A program made the translations under genes and the position numbers. 64,000 nt of DNA. Origin: an uncultured Ruminococcus sp. Lineage in GTDB: Bacteria > Bacillota > Clostridia > Oscillospirales > Acutalibacteraceae. The DNA lies in the NCBI GenBank assembly GCA_902800065.1, contig CADCDE010000014.1, positions 1 to 64,000 on the forward strand, in the 5' to 3' direction. The notes beneath the pieces are model-generated. The model saw nothing but the letters and a program-made list of their open reading frames with translations, ran no database searches and was not told the origin of the DNA. The first letter of the stretch is position 1. The number at the start of each line of letters is the position of its first letter. This document shows positions 15,760 through 24,201 of the stretch, one piece after another.

Positions 15760-17091
15760 TCATTCGATCTCATTCACTGAATTTATAAAGGGTTCTATAT
15801 AGTCAAAGTTGAGTATTCCGTAAACCGTTCCCTGAGTCTGTTCTTCAAATACCTTTCCTGCATGGTCGAGGTTTTCAAGGATGATTATTTTATCTTTTGG
15901 AATGCCTGCAAGCATTATTCTTGTCGCAAAATCGTATCTGTAAGGACCTGCACAGATGACATTCTTTAAATTATCATCATTGAGGAGTTCAAAATTTATG
16001 TCATAAAGCCATGACAGGTCAAAGAAAGTATATCGTCTGCTTATCTCACGCAAACCTAATACAATAGTTTTCGGAGATTTGTCGAGTGCTGTATGTATGA
16101 CAGCTAAATTATATGTGGCATTGTTTTCAGCCTTGCAGTTGAGGGCAATATATTTTCTGTCTTTTTTGACCATCTCTTTATAAATCTTATTCTGTACATG
16201 CTGTGCATTGAGCGAAGATGATATTTTATCTTCCGGTATTCCGACAAGACTTAAAACAGAATATGCAGCAGCTAAATTATATAAATTAAAGAGTATCAGT
16301 TCATTTGCTGTTATTTTGCTTTTGTTGTTTACGGTTATTTCATTGGTATCTTTATCAACTGAGGTTATGCAGAAATCGGGAGTATTTCTCGCAAAATCAC
16401 ATTTCGGACATCTGAAATCCCCGACACTGCCGTAATGACGGTATTTGTAGTCAAGCCTTGCACTGCATTTCGGACAGTAATTTATATCCCTGACATCATT
16501 TATGTCATTTTCATAGCTTGCAAAAAATTTATCTATACCGAAATATGTTATATCATTTTTGTAAAGAGAGAATTTTTTTGTGACTGGATCATCTCCGTTT
16601 ACGATTATATGAGTGTTTTCGGGGATACCTTTTAAAATTTCACCGAAAACGATATCAAAATCTCCCTGCCTTGGAGGCTGGTCACGGGTAATATTATTTA
16701 TTACGAGATAATTCGGCTTTATATATTTGGTGATGAATTTGAGATAGCGTTCATCAGTTTCGAGGACAAGAGCATCCTTTGGAACTTTTCCTGAAAATTT
16801 TATGTTTTTGATAATAGTCGAGGCAACACCGCTGAGCAGGTTCGAGCCTTCAAGGTTATGTGCGACTGTCATGCCGTTTTCACGCAGGGAATCAGCGATA
16901 ATTCGTGTTGTAGAGCCTTTTCCACAGCTTCCCGTCACCATGATGACAAGCTCGGGATATTTTATGTTCCTGAGATAATCCGGAAACAGCTTCAGTACAA
17001 ATTCTCCCGGAAAACTGCTTGCATTGTAGTGCATTATTTTTTCGGCAAGAAATACCATTTTTCCGATAAGAGTTCCTAAAAATCTTTTCAC
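15760..17091 (-). CDS. MurT-like Mur ligase family protein
   Basis: 443 residues from a GTG start. An ATP-binding Mur-ligase central domain with P-loop TGSCGKGSTT (about 53-63), a Cys4 insertion (CPKC ... CPKC, about 206-233) as in MurT, and a C-terminal DUF1727 domain with DLSWLYDINFE, where MurT places the Asp that completes the GatD active site. MurT/GatD normally converts D-Glu to D-isoGln in lipid II. Here the partner lacks its catalytic Cys and His, so amidation through this pair is doubtful, and a second complete pair may exist elsewhere. Confidence 0.85.
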   Translation of the reverse strand: MKRFLGTLIGKMVFLAEKIMHYNASSFPGEFVLKLFPDYLRNIKYPELVIMVTGSCGKGSTTRIIADSLRENGMTVAHNLEGSNLLSGVASTIIKNIKFSGKVPKDALVLETDERYLKFITKYIKPNYLVINNITRDQPPRQGDFDIVFGEILKGIPENTHIIVNGDDPVTKKFSLYKNDITYFGIDKFFASYENDINDVRDINYCPKCSARLDYKYRHYGSVGDFRCPKCDFARNTPDFCITSVDKDTNEITVNNKSKITANELILFNLYNLAAAYSVLSLVGIPEDKISSSLNAQHVQNKIYKEMVKKDRKYIALNCKAENNATYNLAVIHTALDKSPKTIVLGLREISRRYTFFDLSWLYDINFELLNDDNLKNVICAGPYRYDFATRIMLAGIPKDKIIILENLDHAGKVFEEQTQGTVYGILNFDYIEPFINSVNEIE

Positions 17092-17143
17092 AAAGTATCA
17101 ATCCTTTTTATTATTTTATAGTAAACGATAAAAAATTGCTCTA

Positions 17144-17249
17144 TGTCATTCCGAGCAAAGCCTTGTCATTCCGAACGCAGTGAGGAATCTTCAAAAGACC
17201 CTTCACTTCGTTCAGGGTGACAAAACGCTGTCATTCCTCAGAATGACAA
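17144..17249. repeat. Palindromic repeat cluster (three nested or truncated copies)
   Basis: GTCATTCCGAG at 17145, then a fuller copy from GTCATTCCGAACGCAG (17164) and a terminal GTCATTCCTCAGAATGAC near 17230-17247. The outer arm from TTATAGTAAAC to TTGCTCTA matches, in reverse complement, the right arm of the copy at 23301. Confidence 0.8.
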
Positions 17250-17366
17250 AAGGAAATTTTCATTGACATTTACTATAGAAAATTACTTATTAAATATATC
17301 ACAGATTTAAAAAAACGGCAATAATATTAATGAAATTTTTTGATATGTAAAAATTAAGATAAAACA

Positions 17367-17395
17367 TTGACAAAAAAAACAAAATATTATACAAT
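17367..17395 (+). promoter_or_regulatory. Sigma-A-type promoter of the Imm33-like gene and tgt
   Basis: TTGACA (17367-17372), 17-bp spacer, TACAAT (17390-17395), 41 bases before the ATG. Confidence 0.8.
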
Positions 17396-17436
17396 CATTT
17401 TATGTAAATTGATTTTGAGAAAGGGCGTTATAAATA

Positions 17437-19326
<1,890 letters not shown>

Positions 19327-19336
19327 TCATACTGGT

Positions 19337-19377
19337 ATACAAAAAATAATATTGATATATCATTATGTTTTTTGTAT
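19337..19377. promoter_or_regulatory. AT-rich palindrome before the HTH gene
   Basis: ATACAAAAAATAAT ... ATTATGTTTTTTGTAT, a near-perfect inverted repeat ending just before the Shine-Dalgarno of the HTH gene. It could be the tgt terminator (T-run in the right arm) or an operator for the HTH protein. Confidence 0.5.
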
Positions 19378-19394
19378 TGTAAAGGAGTTTGAAA

Positions 19395-19610
19395 ATGGAA
19401 TATTATGAAAGAATAAAGTTTTTGAGACAAAAAAATAATATGAGTCAGGAAGATTTAAGCGAACTGCTTGGTATAGGACAACAAACGTTGTCACAATATG
19501 AAAAAAATAAAAGAAAGCTTCCAATTGATTTGCTTATTTCATATTCAAAAATATTCAACGTGTCGATAGATTATATTATGGGGATAACAGATAATACAGA
19601 GATAAAATAA
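19395..19610 (+). CDS. Cro/C1-type HTH regulator, insertion-like
   Basis: 71 residues from ATG 19395 (AAGGAG nine bases upstream). A classic XRE helix-turn-helix: MSQEDLSELLGIGQQTLSQYE is the core, then PIDLLISYSKIFNVSIDYIMG, the usual ending of these phage-type repressors. It lies between tgt and yajC and is bracketed by a 27-bp repeat of the tgt tail, so it may have arrived with a small integrated element that rebuilt the tgt end. No integrase or other mobile gene remains. Confidence 0.9.
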   Translation: MEYYERIKFLRQKNNMSQEDLSELLGIGQQTLSQYEKNKRKLPIDLLISYSKIFNVSIDYIMGITDNTEIK

Positions 19611-19612
19611 TA

Positions 19613-19639
19613 TTCCTGTTTCTGATAAAAGAATATAAA
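19613..19639. repeat. 27-bp direct repeat, orphan tgt tail
   Basis: Second copy of the tgt 3' end. In frame it reads IPVSDKRI-stop, against [12 protein letters not shown] in tgt, although no open gene leads into it. Confidence 0.8.
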
Positions 19640-19646
19640 AATACTC

Positions 19647-19675
19647 TTGCAAGTTACCTGCAAACTTGTTATAAT
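19647..19675 (+). promoter_or_regulatory. Sigma-A-type promoter of yajC
   Basis: TTGCAA (19647-19652), 17-bp spacer, TATAAT (19670-19675), 34 bases before the ATG. Confidence 0.8.
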
Positions 19676-19709
19676 TAGTTTATTATTTTTTTGAAAGGAA
19701 TGGGAAAAA

Positions 19710-20123
19710 ATGTTATTTGATATTCTTGACACGGCAGCAGCGTCGGCGTCAGCTGAAACTAATCCGTGGCAAATGGCAATGATGCTCGGTATATGGGCTG
19801 TCGTTCTGGTAATTGCTTATTTCTTGTTTATTCGTCCTCAGAGAGTTAAGCAGAAACAGGAGGAAGAACTTCGTAACAATATCGAGATAGGTGATGATGT
19901 TACTACCATAGGCGGTATAGTCGGAAGAATAATAGCCGTCCGTGATGATGACGAAACAGTTGTTGTTGAAACAGGCAGTGACAAAACCAGAATGAGATTC
20001 AAAAAATGGGCTATTTCGTCTGTTGATACCCCAAGCAAACAGCCTAAAAAAGATGAAAACAAAAAGTCCGATAAAGACGACAAAAAAGACAAGAAAGACA
20101 AAACAAAGAAAAATGAAGAATAA
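19710..20123 (+). CDS. yajC: Preprotein translocase subunit YajC
   Basis: 137 residues. One transmembrane helix (about 21-41) followed by the family signature FIRPQRVKQKQ and EIGDDVTTIGGIVGRI, then a long Lys/Asp-rich tail from about residue 110. YajC is an accessory subunit of the Sec translocon, partner of SecDF. It stands alone here, with its own promoter and a strong terminator shared with the facing SulP gene. yajC beside tgt is a common arrangement in bacteria. The charged tail is longer than usual. Confidence 0.95.
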   Translation: MLFDILDTAAASASAETNPWQMAMMLGIWAVVLVIAYFLFIRPQRVKQKQEEELRNNIEIGDDVTTIGGIVGRIIAVRDDDETVVVETGSDKTRMRFKKWAISSVDTPSKQPKKDENKKSDKDDKKDKKDKTKKNEE

Positions 20124-20162
20124 TATAAAATCTCCCTGTCAGGAAAACAGGGAGATTTTTTT
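20124..20162. terminator. Bidirectional terminator between yajC and the SulP gene
   Basis: Stem AAATCTCCCTGT / ACAGGGAGATTT with T-run on the plus side and A-run on the other, so it works for both converging genes. Confidence 0.88.
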
Positions 20163-22287
20163 ATTTGTGCTTTTCACGGTATTTTATGAGATGTTCATAA
20201 GCTGTGGGATTTTTTTCTTCAAGAGTTTTGAGGAATTTTTCACGCTGTTTTTTAAGTCGCTCGATTACATGAGAATCCATTTTCAGCATCTTTTCTTCTA
20301 TCTTCTTACGCCTTTTGTTTATAAGTTCTTCAAGTTTGTCAAGTTCTTTGTCACTCTCCGAAAATTCTATCAGACGAAGTTCAAGTCTGTCAAGTAGGTC
20401 TTCTTCATCAAAAAGATTGAATTTTCCCCAGTGAGTGCTATTTTCGGCTGTTTCTATAATATCATTGTCAAAATCTTTTTGCTCTGTGACATTATGATAA
20501 ATTTCATCTGCAAGGTCAGACTTGAATTTTTCTGCATCCTCACCGAATACCCATTCCAATTCAGCCTGAATTCCTCTTGCAGAGCGTTTGAAGGAATTTT
20601 TATACTGAAGTCTTTTTTGTTTTTGAGGAGTTATTATATCCTTTTCAGTGGGGTAGGGAGGCTTAAGTCCTGCATCTCTCAATGCAAGAGTTACAGTCAT
20701 TCTCACTGCACCGCTGTTTAAAAATTCCGTTTCACCGAATTTCTTGAATAAATCGTTGACTTCTCCTATATGTTCCGTGAAATAAAATCGTATATTTTTT
20801 TCTGAATATTTCTTATACATCATAACTATTCTTTCGGCTGCCGTTATATCAATACTTCCGACTGCACGGGCATCTATAACTATATTTTTTGTATCGTCAA
20901 TGACAGCATTTTCAATATCACTCTCGAATGTATCTATATTTGCAAAAAACAGATTTCCGCTGAAACGGTATATCAAAGTATTCTTGACCGGCAAAGCCTC
21001 ACTGTTTCTGCCGAGTGTGAAAAATCCGTCTTTACCGGGGATAACTCCCATAAAAGCTCTTGGCGGTGTCACAGCACGGATAACAACCGCTATAAATGAA
21101 AGAACTATACCGATTATAACTCCTGCAACTGTACCGAATATCAGTACTCCGAAGAATGCCGCAAGGAATATGTAAAATTCAGGCTTGCTTGTTTTTAGGG
21201 CTTTTTTTGCGACACCGAATTCACAAGCATTCATCAATGCAGAAACGACTATTGCCGTGAGTATCGGTACAGGCATATATTTTATAACGGAAGTACCGAA
21301 ATACAGTACAAGTACCATTGTAATTGAAGCCGAAACTGAAAGTATCTGACTTTTTGCCCCGAACTGCCTTACAATTCCTGTTCTCGAAACACTGCCGTTG
21401 ACGGGACAGCATCCCACTATTGCAGATGAAAAATTTGCTATGGAATATGCAAGTATTTCCCTGTTGGAATTTAGTTTGTATCCGTCTTTCATGGCGTTTC
21501 CCTTTGAAGCAAGTAGTGATTCCGACAATATAACAGCGGCTATACTCAATGATGAAAATACCATATCCGTTATTATATCAATGCTCGGTATATACGGTCT
21601 GAAATTGAATATCGGAAAACCGCTCTCAACGTCAGGCAATAATTTGACACCGTAATCATCTACATGAAATATTACAGTTGACAGTACAGCGGCTATCATC
21701 ATTGCAACGGACATAGGAAATTTCGGTATGAATTTCTTTCCGAGCATTATTATTGTAATTGTCATCACTCCTAAAAGTGCTGAAACGGGGTTGAATAAAT
21801 ACAGTTGTTCAATGATATGCTCAATAAGCTCAATTCCTTCACCTGTACCCGGAGAACCACCGAATAATTTGGGTACCTGCATTAATATGATAGTACAGCA
21901 TATACCCGAAACAAATCCTGCCATGACGGATTCGGAAATATACTGCACTATTTTTCCTGCCTTGAATATGAACAACAGCATGAGCCAGCAGCCTACCAAA
22001 AATGCTATCGTTGGAACGGCTGACAATGCCTGTTCGGATTCAGCAGCAATTCCGAGAGAGGCTATTGCTGCACCTGTGAGAGCTGCAGGAGCAGCATCTA
22101 CACCAAATACAAAATCCTTTGATGTAGTTATCAAGCCGAATAAAAATATCGGTATAACAGAACCATACAAGCCGTATTGCATAGGTAGTCCCGCTATCTG
22201 AGCATATCCCATTGATATCGGTATCGAAACGAGTGCAACAATAATTCCTCCGATAATATCCTTGATTAAATTCGGAAACTTTTTCAC
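20161..22287 (-). CDS. SulP-family anion transporter with STAS domain and a long C-terminal extension
   Basis: 708 residues from GTG 22287, which sits about eight bases after GAGGTGA (GTG 22299 overlaps that site). The SulP membrane core (about 1-410, ten or more helices) starts with DIIGGIIVALVSIPISMGYAQIAG, the family signature. It may carry sulfate, bicarbonate or other anions; the substrate cannot be read. A STAS domain (about 430-535) follows. The last 170 residues are a charged, helical extension rich in Lys/Glu that is not part of a normal SulP protein. Monocistronic. Confidence 0.88.
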   Translation of the reverse strand: MKKFPNLIKDIIGGIIVALVSIPISMGYAQIAGLPMQYGLYGSVIPIFLFGLITTSKDFVFGVDAAPAALTGAAIASLGIAAESEQALSAVPTIAFLVGCWLMLLFIFKAGKIVQYISESVMAGFVSGICCTIILMQVPKLFGGSPGTGEGIELIEHIIEQLYLFNPVSALLGVMTITIIMLGKKFIPKFPMSVAMMIAAVLSTVIFHVDDYGVKLLPDVESGFPIFNFRPYIPSIDIITDMVFSSLSIAAVILSESLLASKGNAMKDGYKLNSNREILAYSIANFSSAIVGCCPVNGSVSRTGIVRQFGAKSQILSVSASITMVLVLYFGTSVIKYMPVPILTAIVVSALMNACEFGVAKKALKTSKPEFYIFLAAFFGVLIFGTVAGVIIGIVLSFIAVVIRAVTPPRAFMGVIPGKDGFFTLGRNSEALPVKNTLIYRFSGNLFFANIDTFESDIENAVIDDTKNIVIDARAVGSIDITAAERIVMMYKKYSEKNIRFYFTEHIGEVNDLFKKFGETEFLNSGAVRMTVTLALRDAGLKPPYPTEKDIITPQKQKRLQYKNSFKRSARGIQAELEWVFGEDAEKFKSDLADEIYHNVTEQKDFDNDIIETAENSTHWGKFNLFDEEDLLDRLELRLIEFSESDKELDKLEELINKRRKKIEEKMLKMDSHVIERLKKQREKFLKTLEEKNPTAYEHLIKYREKHK

Positions 22288-22324
22288 AATAAAAATCACC
22301 TCGAAACATAGTAAATGAATATGA

Positions 22325-22388
22325 TGTCATTCCGAGCGAAGCGAGGAATCTTGGAAAGATTCTTCGTAACTGCGTTCCTCAGAATGAC
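22325..22388. repeat. Palindromic repeat copy (core)
   Basis: TGTCATTCCGAGCGAAGCGAGG to CTCAGAATGAC. It lies directly next to another copy at 22396, and both lie upstream of the SulP gene. Confidence 0.85.
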
Positions 22389-22395
22389 GTTTTAT

Positions 22396-22494
22396 TAACG
22401 TGAGTTCGATATAACTGAAAAATATTCTAACAATGATGAAATGAAGTATGTCATTCCGAACGCAGTGAGGAATCTTCAAAAGATTCTTCGTCGC
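22396..22494. repeat. Palindromic repeat copy with left terminal repeat
   Basis: Starts TAACGTGAGTTCGA with the same left arm as the element at 7152, then the core to about 22494, where it breaks off at the Shine-Dalgarno of the coat-like gene. The right end is missing. Confidence 0.8.
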
Positions 22495-22515
22495 CAAACA
22501 GGAGGTTGTTTTAAG

Positions 22516-22689
22516 ATGACATCAAAGGAATTGCTCTATGTAGAAGATGCTCTCGGTCACGAAAAGTATTTCAATACACAGTGTTCGGAGACTATCAGCC
22601 GTATACAGGACAGTGAACTTCGTGCCTTTGCACAGGAGATACAGAGACAGCACCAGCAGATATTCAGTGATTTTTATAACTTGCTTTGA
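22516..22689 (+). CDS. Small spore-coat-like helical protein
   Basis: 57 residues from ATG 22516, with AGGAGG well placed upstream. An earlier start at 22441 would translate the repeat element and is rejected. Helical and polar (MTSKELLYVEDALGHEKYF ... FSDFYNLL). The pairing with the CotF-like gene 14 bases downstream, and its ferritin-like helical look, suggest a coat-associated role. That is an inference. Confidence 0.65.
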   Translation: MTSKELLYVEDALGHEKYFNTQCSETISRIQDSELRAFAQEIQRQHQQIFSDFYNLL

Positions 22690-22703
22690 GGGGGATATTC
22701 ACA

Positions 22704-22946
22704 ATGGACGACAGAAACTTAATGGAAAATATGCTTTTGCTTGAAAAAGGCGTATGTGACTTGTATATGCACGGCACTATCGAATCATCAAGTGCAGACG
22801 TTCACCAGACCTTTTCGGATTCACTGAACACCGCCCTCAATATTCAGGAACAGATATACTCCAAAATGGAGGACAGGGGCTGGTATAAGTCAGAACAGGC
22901 TGAACAGTCAAAAATGGATTGTGTGAGAATGAAATTCAGCAGTTGA
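22704..22946 (+). CDS. CotF-family spore coat protein
   Basis: 80 residues from ATG 22704, preceded by GAGGGGG. The sequence MDDRNLMENMLLLEKGVCDLY ... QEQIYSKMEDRGWY fits the coat F (CotF) family of small helical spore coat proteins. Second gene of a two-gene unit, followed by a hairpin terminator at 22970-23005. It supports the view that this organism forms spores. Confidence 0.8.
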   Translation: MDDRNLMENMLLLEKGVCDLYMHGTIESSSADVHQTFSDSLNTALNIQEQIYSKMEDRGWYKSEQAEQSKMDCVRMKFSS

Positions 22947-22969
22947 ATATAGAGTGAAGTGTTGAGAGT

Positions 22970-23005
22970 GGAGAGTGGAGATTTTTTCGCTCTCCGCTTT
23001 TTTGA
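22970..23005 (+). terminator. Terminator of the coat gene pair
   Basis: Stem GTGGAGA / TCTCCGC followed by TTTTTTG, preceded by a short GAGAGTGGAGAGTGGAG purine repeat. Confidence 0.65.
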
Positions 23006-23035
23006 AAAATTTTTTAAAAAAATTTAAAAAAACTC

Positions 23036-23064
23036 TTGCATTTTCAAAAACACTGTGATATAAT
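23036..23064 (+). promoter_or_regulatory. Promoter of tRNA-Val
   Basis: TTGCAT (23036-23041), 17-bp spacer, TATAAT (23059-23064), 37 bases before the tRNA. Confidence 0.82.
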
Positions 23065-23100
23065 ACATATTGTTCCGAGAGAGGAACGCAAAAACTGAAT

Positions 23101-23176
23101 GGGGGTATAGCTCAGCTGGGAGAGCATCTGCCTTACAAGCAGAGGGTCATAGGTTCGAGCCCTATTGTCCCCACCA
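23101..23176 (+). tRNA. tRNA-Val (anticodon TAC)
   Basis: 76 bases. Acceptor stem GGGGGTA pairs with TGTCCCC (two G-T pairs), D-arm GCTCAGCTGGGAGAGC, anticodon arm TCTGC-CTTACAA-GCAGA with TAC at the anticodon, T-arm TAGGTTCGAGCCCTA, discriminator A and an encoded CCA. Single-copy unit with its own promoter and terminator. Confidence 0.97.
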
Positions 23177-23180
23177 TCTA

Positions 23181-23222
23181 AAACATCTTTCTGAAATTGC
23201 AGAAAGATGTTTTTCTTTTTTG
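23181..23222 (+). terminator. Terminator of tRNA-Val
   Basis: Stem AACATCTTTCTG / CAGAAAGATGTT followed by TTTCTTTTTT. Confidence 0.88.
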
Positions 23223-23300
23223 TGTTGACATTGGGTTAATGGAATAGTAAAATAAACTAATAAATTGTAAAATCTAATTCTTCATGTTAGCCGAGTGACC

Positions 23301-23366
23301 TGTCATTCTGAGGAGCGACAGCGACGAAGAATCTTTCAAAGATTCCTCGCTTTGCTCGGAATGACA
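23301..23366. repeat. Palindromic repeat copy
   Basis: Core TGTCATTCTGAGGAGCGA to GGAATGACA. Its right arm (TAGAGCAATTTATTTTGTAG, then TTTACTATAA) matches the reverse complement of the arm at 17118, and its left arm resembles that at 51183, marking a second arm class. Confidence 0.85.
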
Positions 23367-23413
23367 TAGAGCAATTTATTTTGTAGTTTACTATAAAAGT
23401 CAGGAGTGATTTT

Positions 23414-24187
23414 ATGAAAACAAGATATTTTACAGTTCCTTTGAGAATTATGATTTTTTCGTTATCATGTGCAATGATATATTGGTATGTCATTTCAAGG
23501 ATAATAAATATAGGCAGTGTTATGGGAACGCTGTTTTTTGGACTTATTGGAGTGTGCTGTATATTTTGGGATAAATTATCCGATATTATAAAAAAAATCA
23601 AACAAAAGAGGGCGTTAAGGATAATTTACAGAATTGTATGTGTTATGATTGCACTGCTGATGATATGGGTATGTGTCATATTGGGACTGATGTCATACTT
23701 TGCCAAAAGAACTCCCGATAAAGATGCGACTGTTGTGGTATTGGGGTGTCAGGTGCGTGGGAATAATCCGAGTCTTATGTTGAGAAAGCGTATAGATGCA
23801 GCGTTTGATTATCTTGTGATGAATCCGCAGGCAAAATGTGTTGTATCAGGTGGCAAAGGCAAAGGTGAGAATATAAGTGAAGCAGAATGTATACGCAATG
23901 AACTCATTGATAAAGGGATTGATGAAAACAGGATTTATATGGAAGATAAATCAACTGATACCAATGAGAATATCAAATTTTCAGCGGAGATAATAAAGAA
24001 AAACGGTCTCAATGAAAAAATGGCGATAGTGACAGACGGCTTTCATGAAATGAGGGCGGCTCTGATTGCAAAGCGTATGGGCTATGAATGTGGAGCAGTT
24101 TCGGCAAAGACTCCGACATATCTTTCAGCGAATTTTACTACCCGTGAAATAATCGCTGTAACGGCAGCTTTGCTTCTCAACAGATAA
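23414..24187 (+). CDS. YdcF/SanA (DUF218) family membrane protein
   Basis: 257 residues. Three hydrophobic segments at the N-terminus (about 8-29, 35-55, 75-97) then the DUF218 domain: VVVLGCQVRGNNPSLMLRKR, VVSGGKGKGENISEAE and MAIVTDGFHEMRA are typical. The family (ElyC, SanA, YdcF) is linked to cell-envelope integrity in Proteobacteria; its chemistry is not settled. AGGAGTGA precedes the ATG. A subtilase gene follows 14 bases later, probably in the same transcript. Confidence 0.88.
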   Translation: MKTRYFTVPLRIMIFSLSCAMIYWYVISRIINIGSVMGTLFFGLIGVCCIFWDKLSDIIKKIKQKRALRIIYRIVCVMIALLMIWVCVILGLMSYFAKRTPDKDATVVVLGCQVRGNNPSLMLRKRIDAAFDYLVMNPQAKCVVSGGKGKGENISEAECIRNELIDKGIDENRIYMEDKSTDTNENIKFSAEIIKKNGLNEKMAIVTDGFHEMRAALIAKRMGYECGAVSAKTPTYLSANFTTREIIAVTAALLLNR

Positions 24188-24201
24188 AGGGAGAATTTAA
24201 T

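Larger units (their letters stand above)
17092..17436. other. Intergenic region with clustered repeat fragments
   Basis: 345 bases, no gene seen. It holds three partial copies of the palindromic repeat (17144-17249) inside an outer TATAGTAAA ... TTTACTATA inverted repeat (17118-17126, 17269-17277), and the promoter of the next gene. Confidence 0.7.

Noticed and set aside
17340..17436. Possible preQ1 riboswitch before the tgt transcript
   Set aside because: Only a promoter and a 40-base leader are present; no aptamer-like pseudoknot sequence is visible, and tgt is not preQ1-riboswitch controlled here as far as I can see.
19395..19610. Toxin-antitoxin pair centred on the small HTH gene
   Set aside because: No second small gene next to it; the neighbours are tgt and yajC.
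22441..22515. Longer N-terminus for the small coat-like protein
   Set aside because: These codons translate the repeat element (VIPNAVRNLQKI). The AGGAGG site and ATG at 22516 give a better start.
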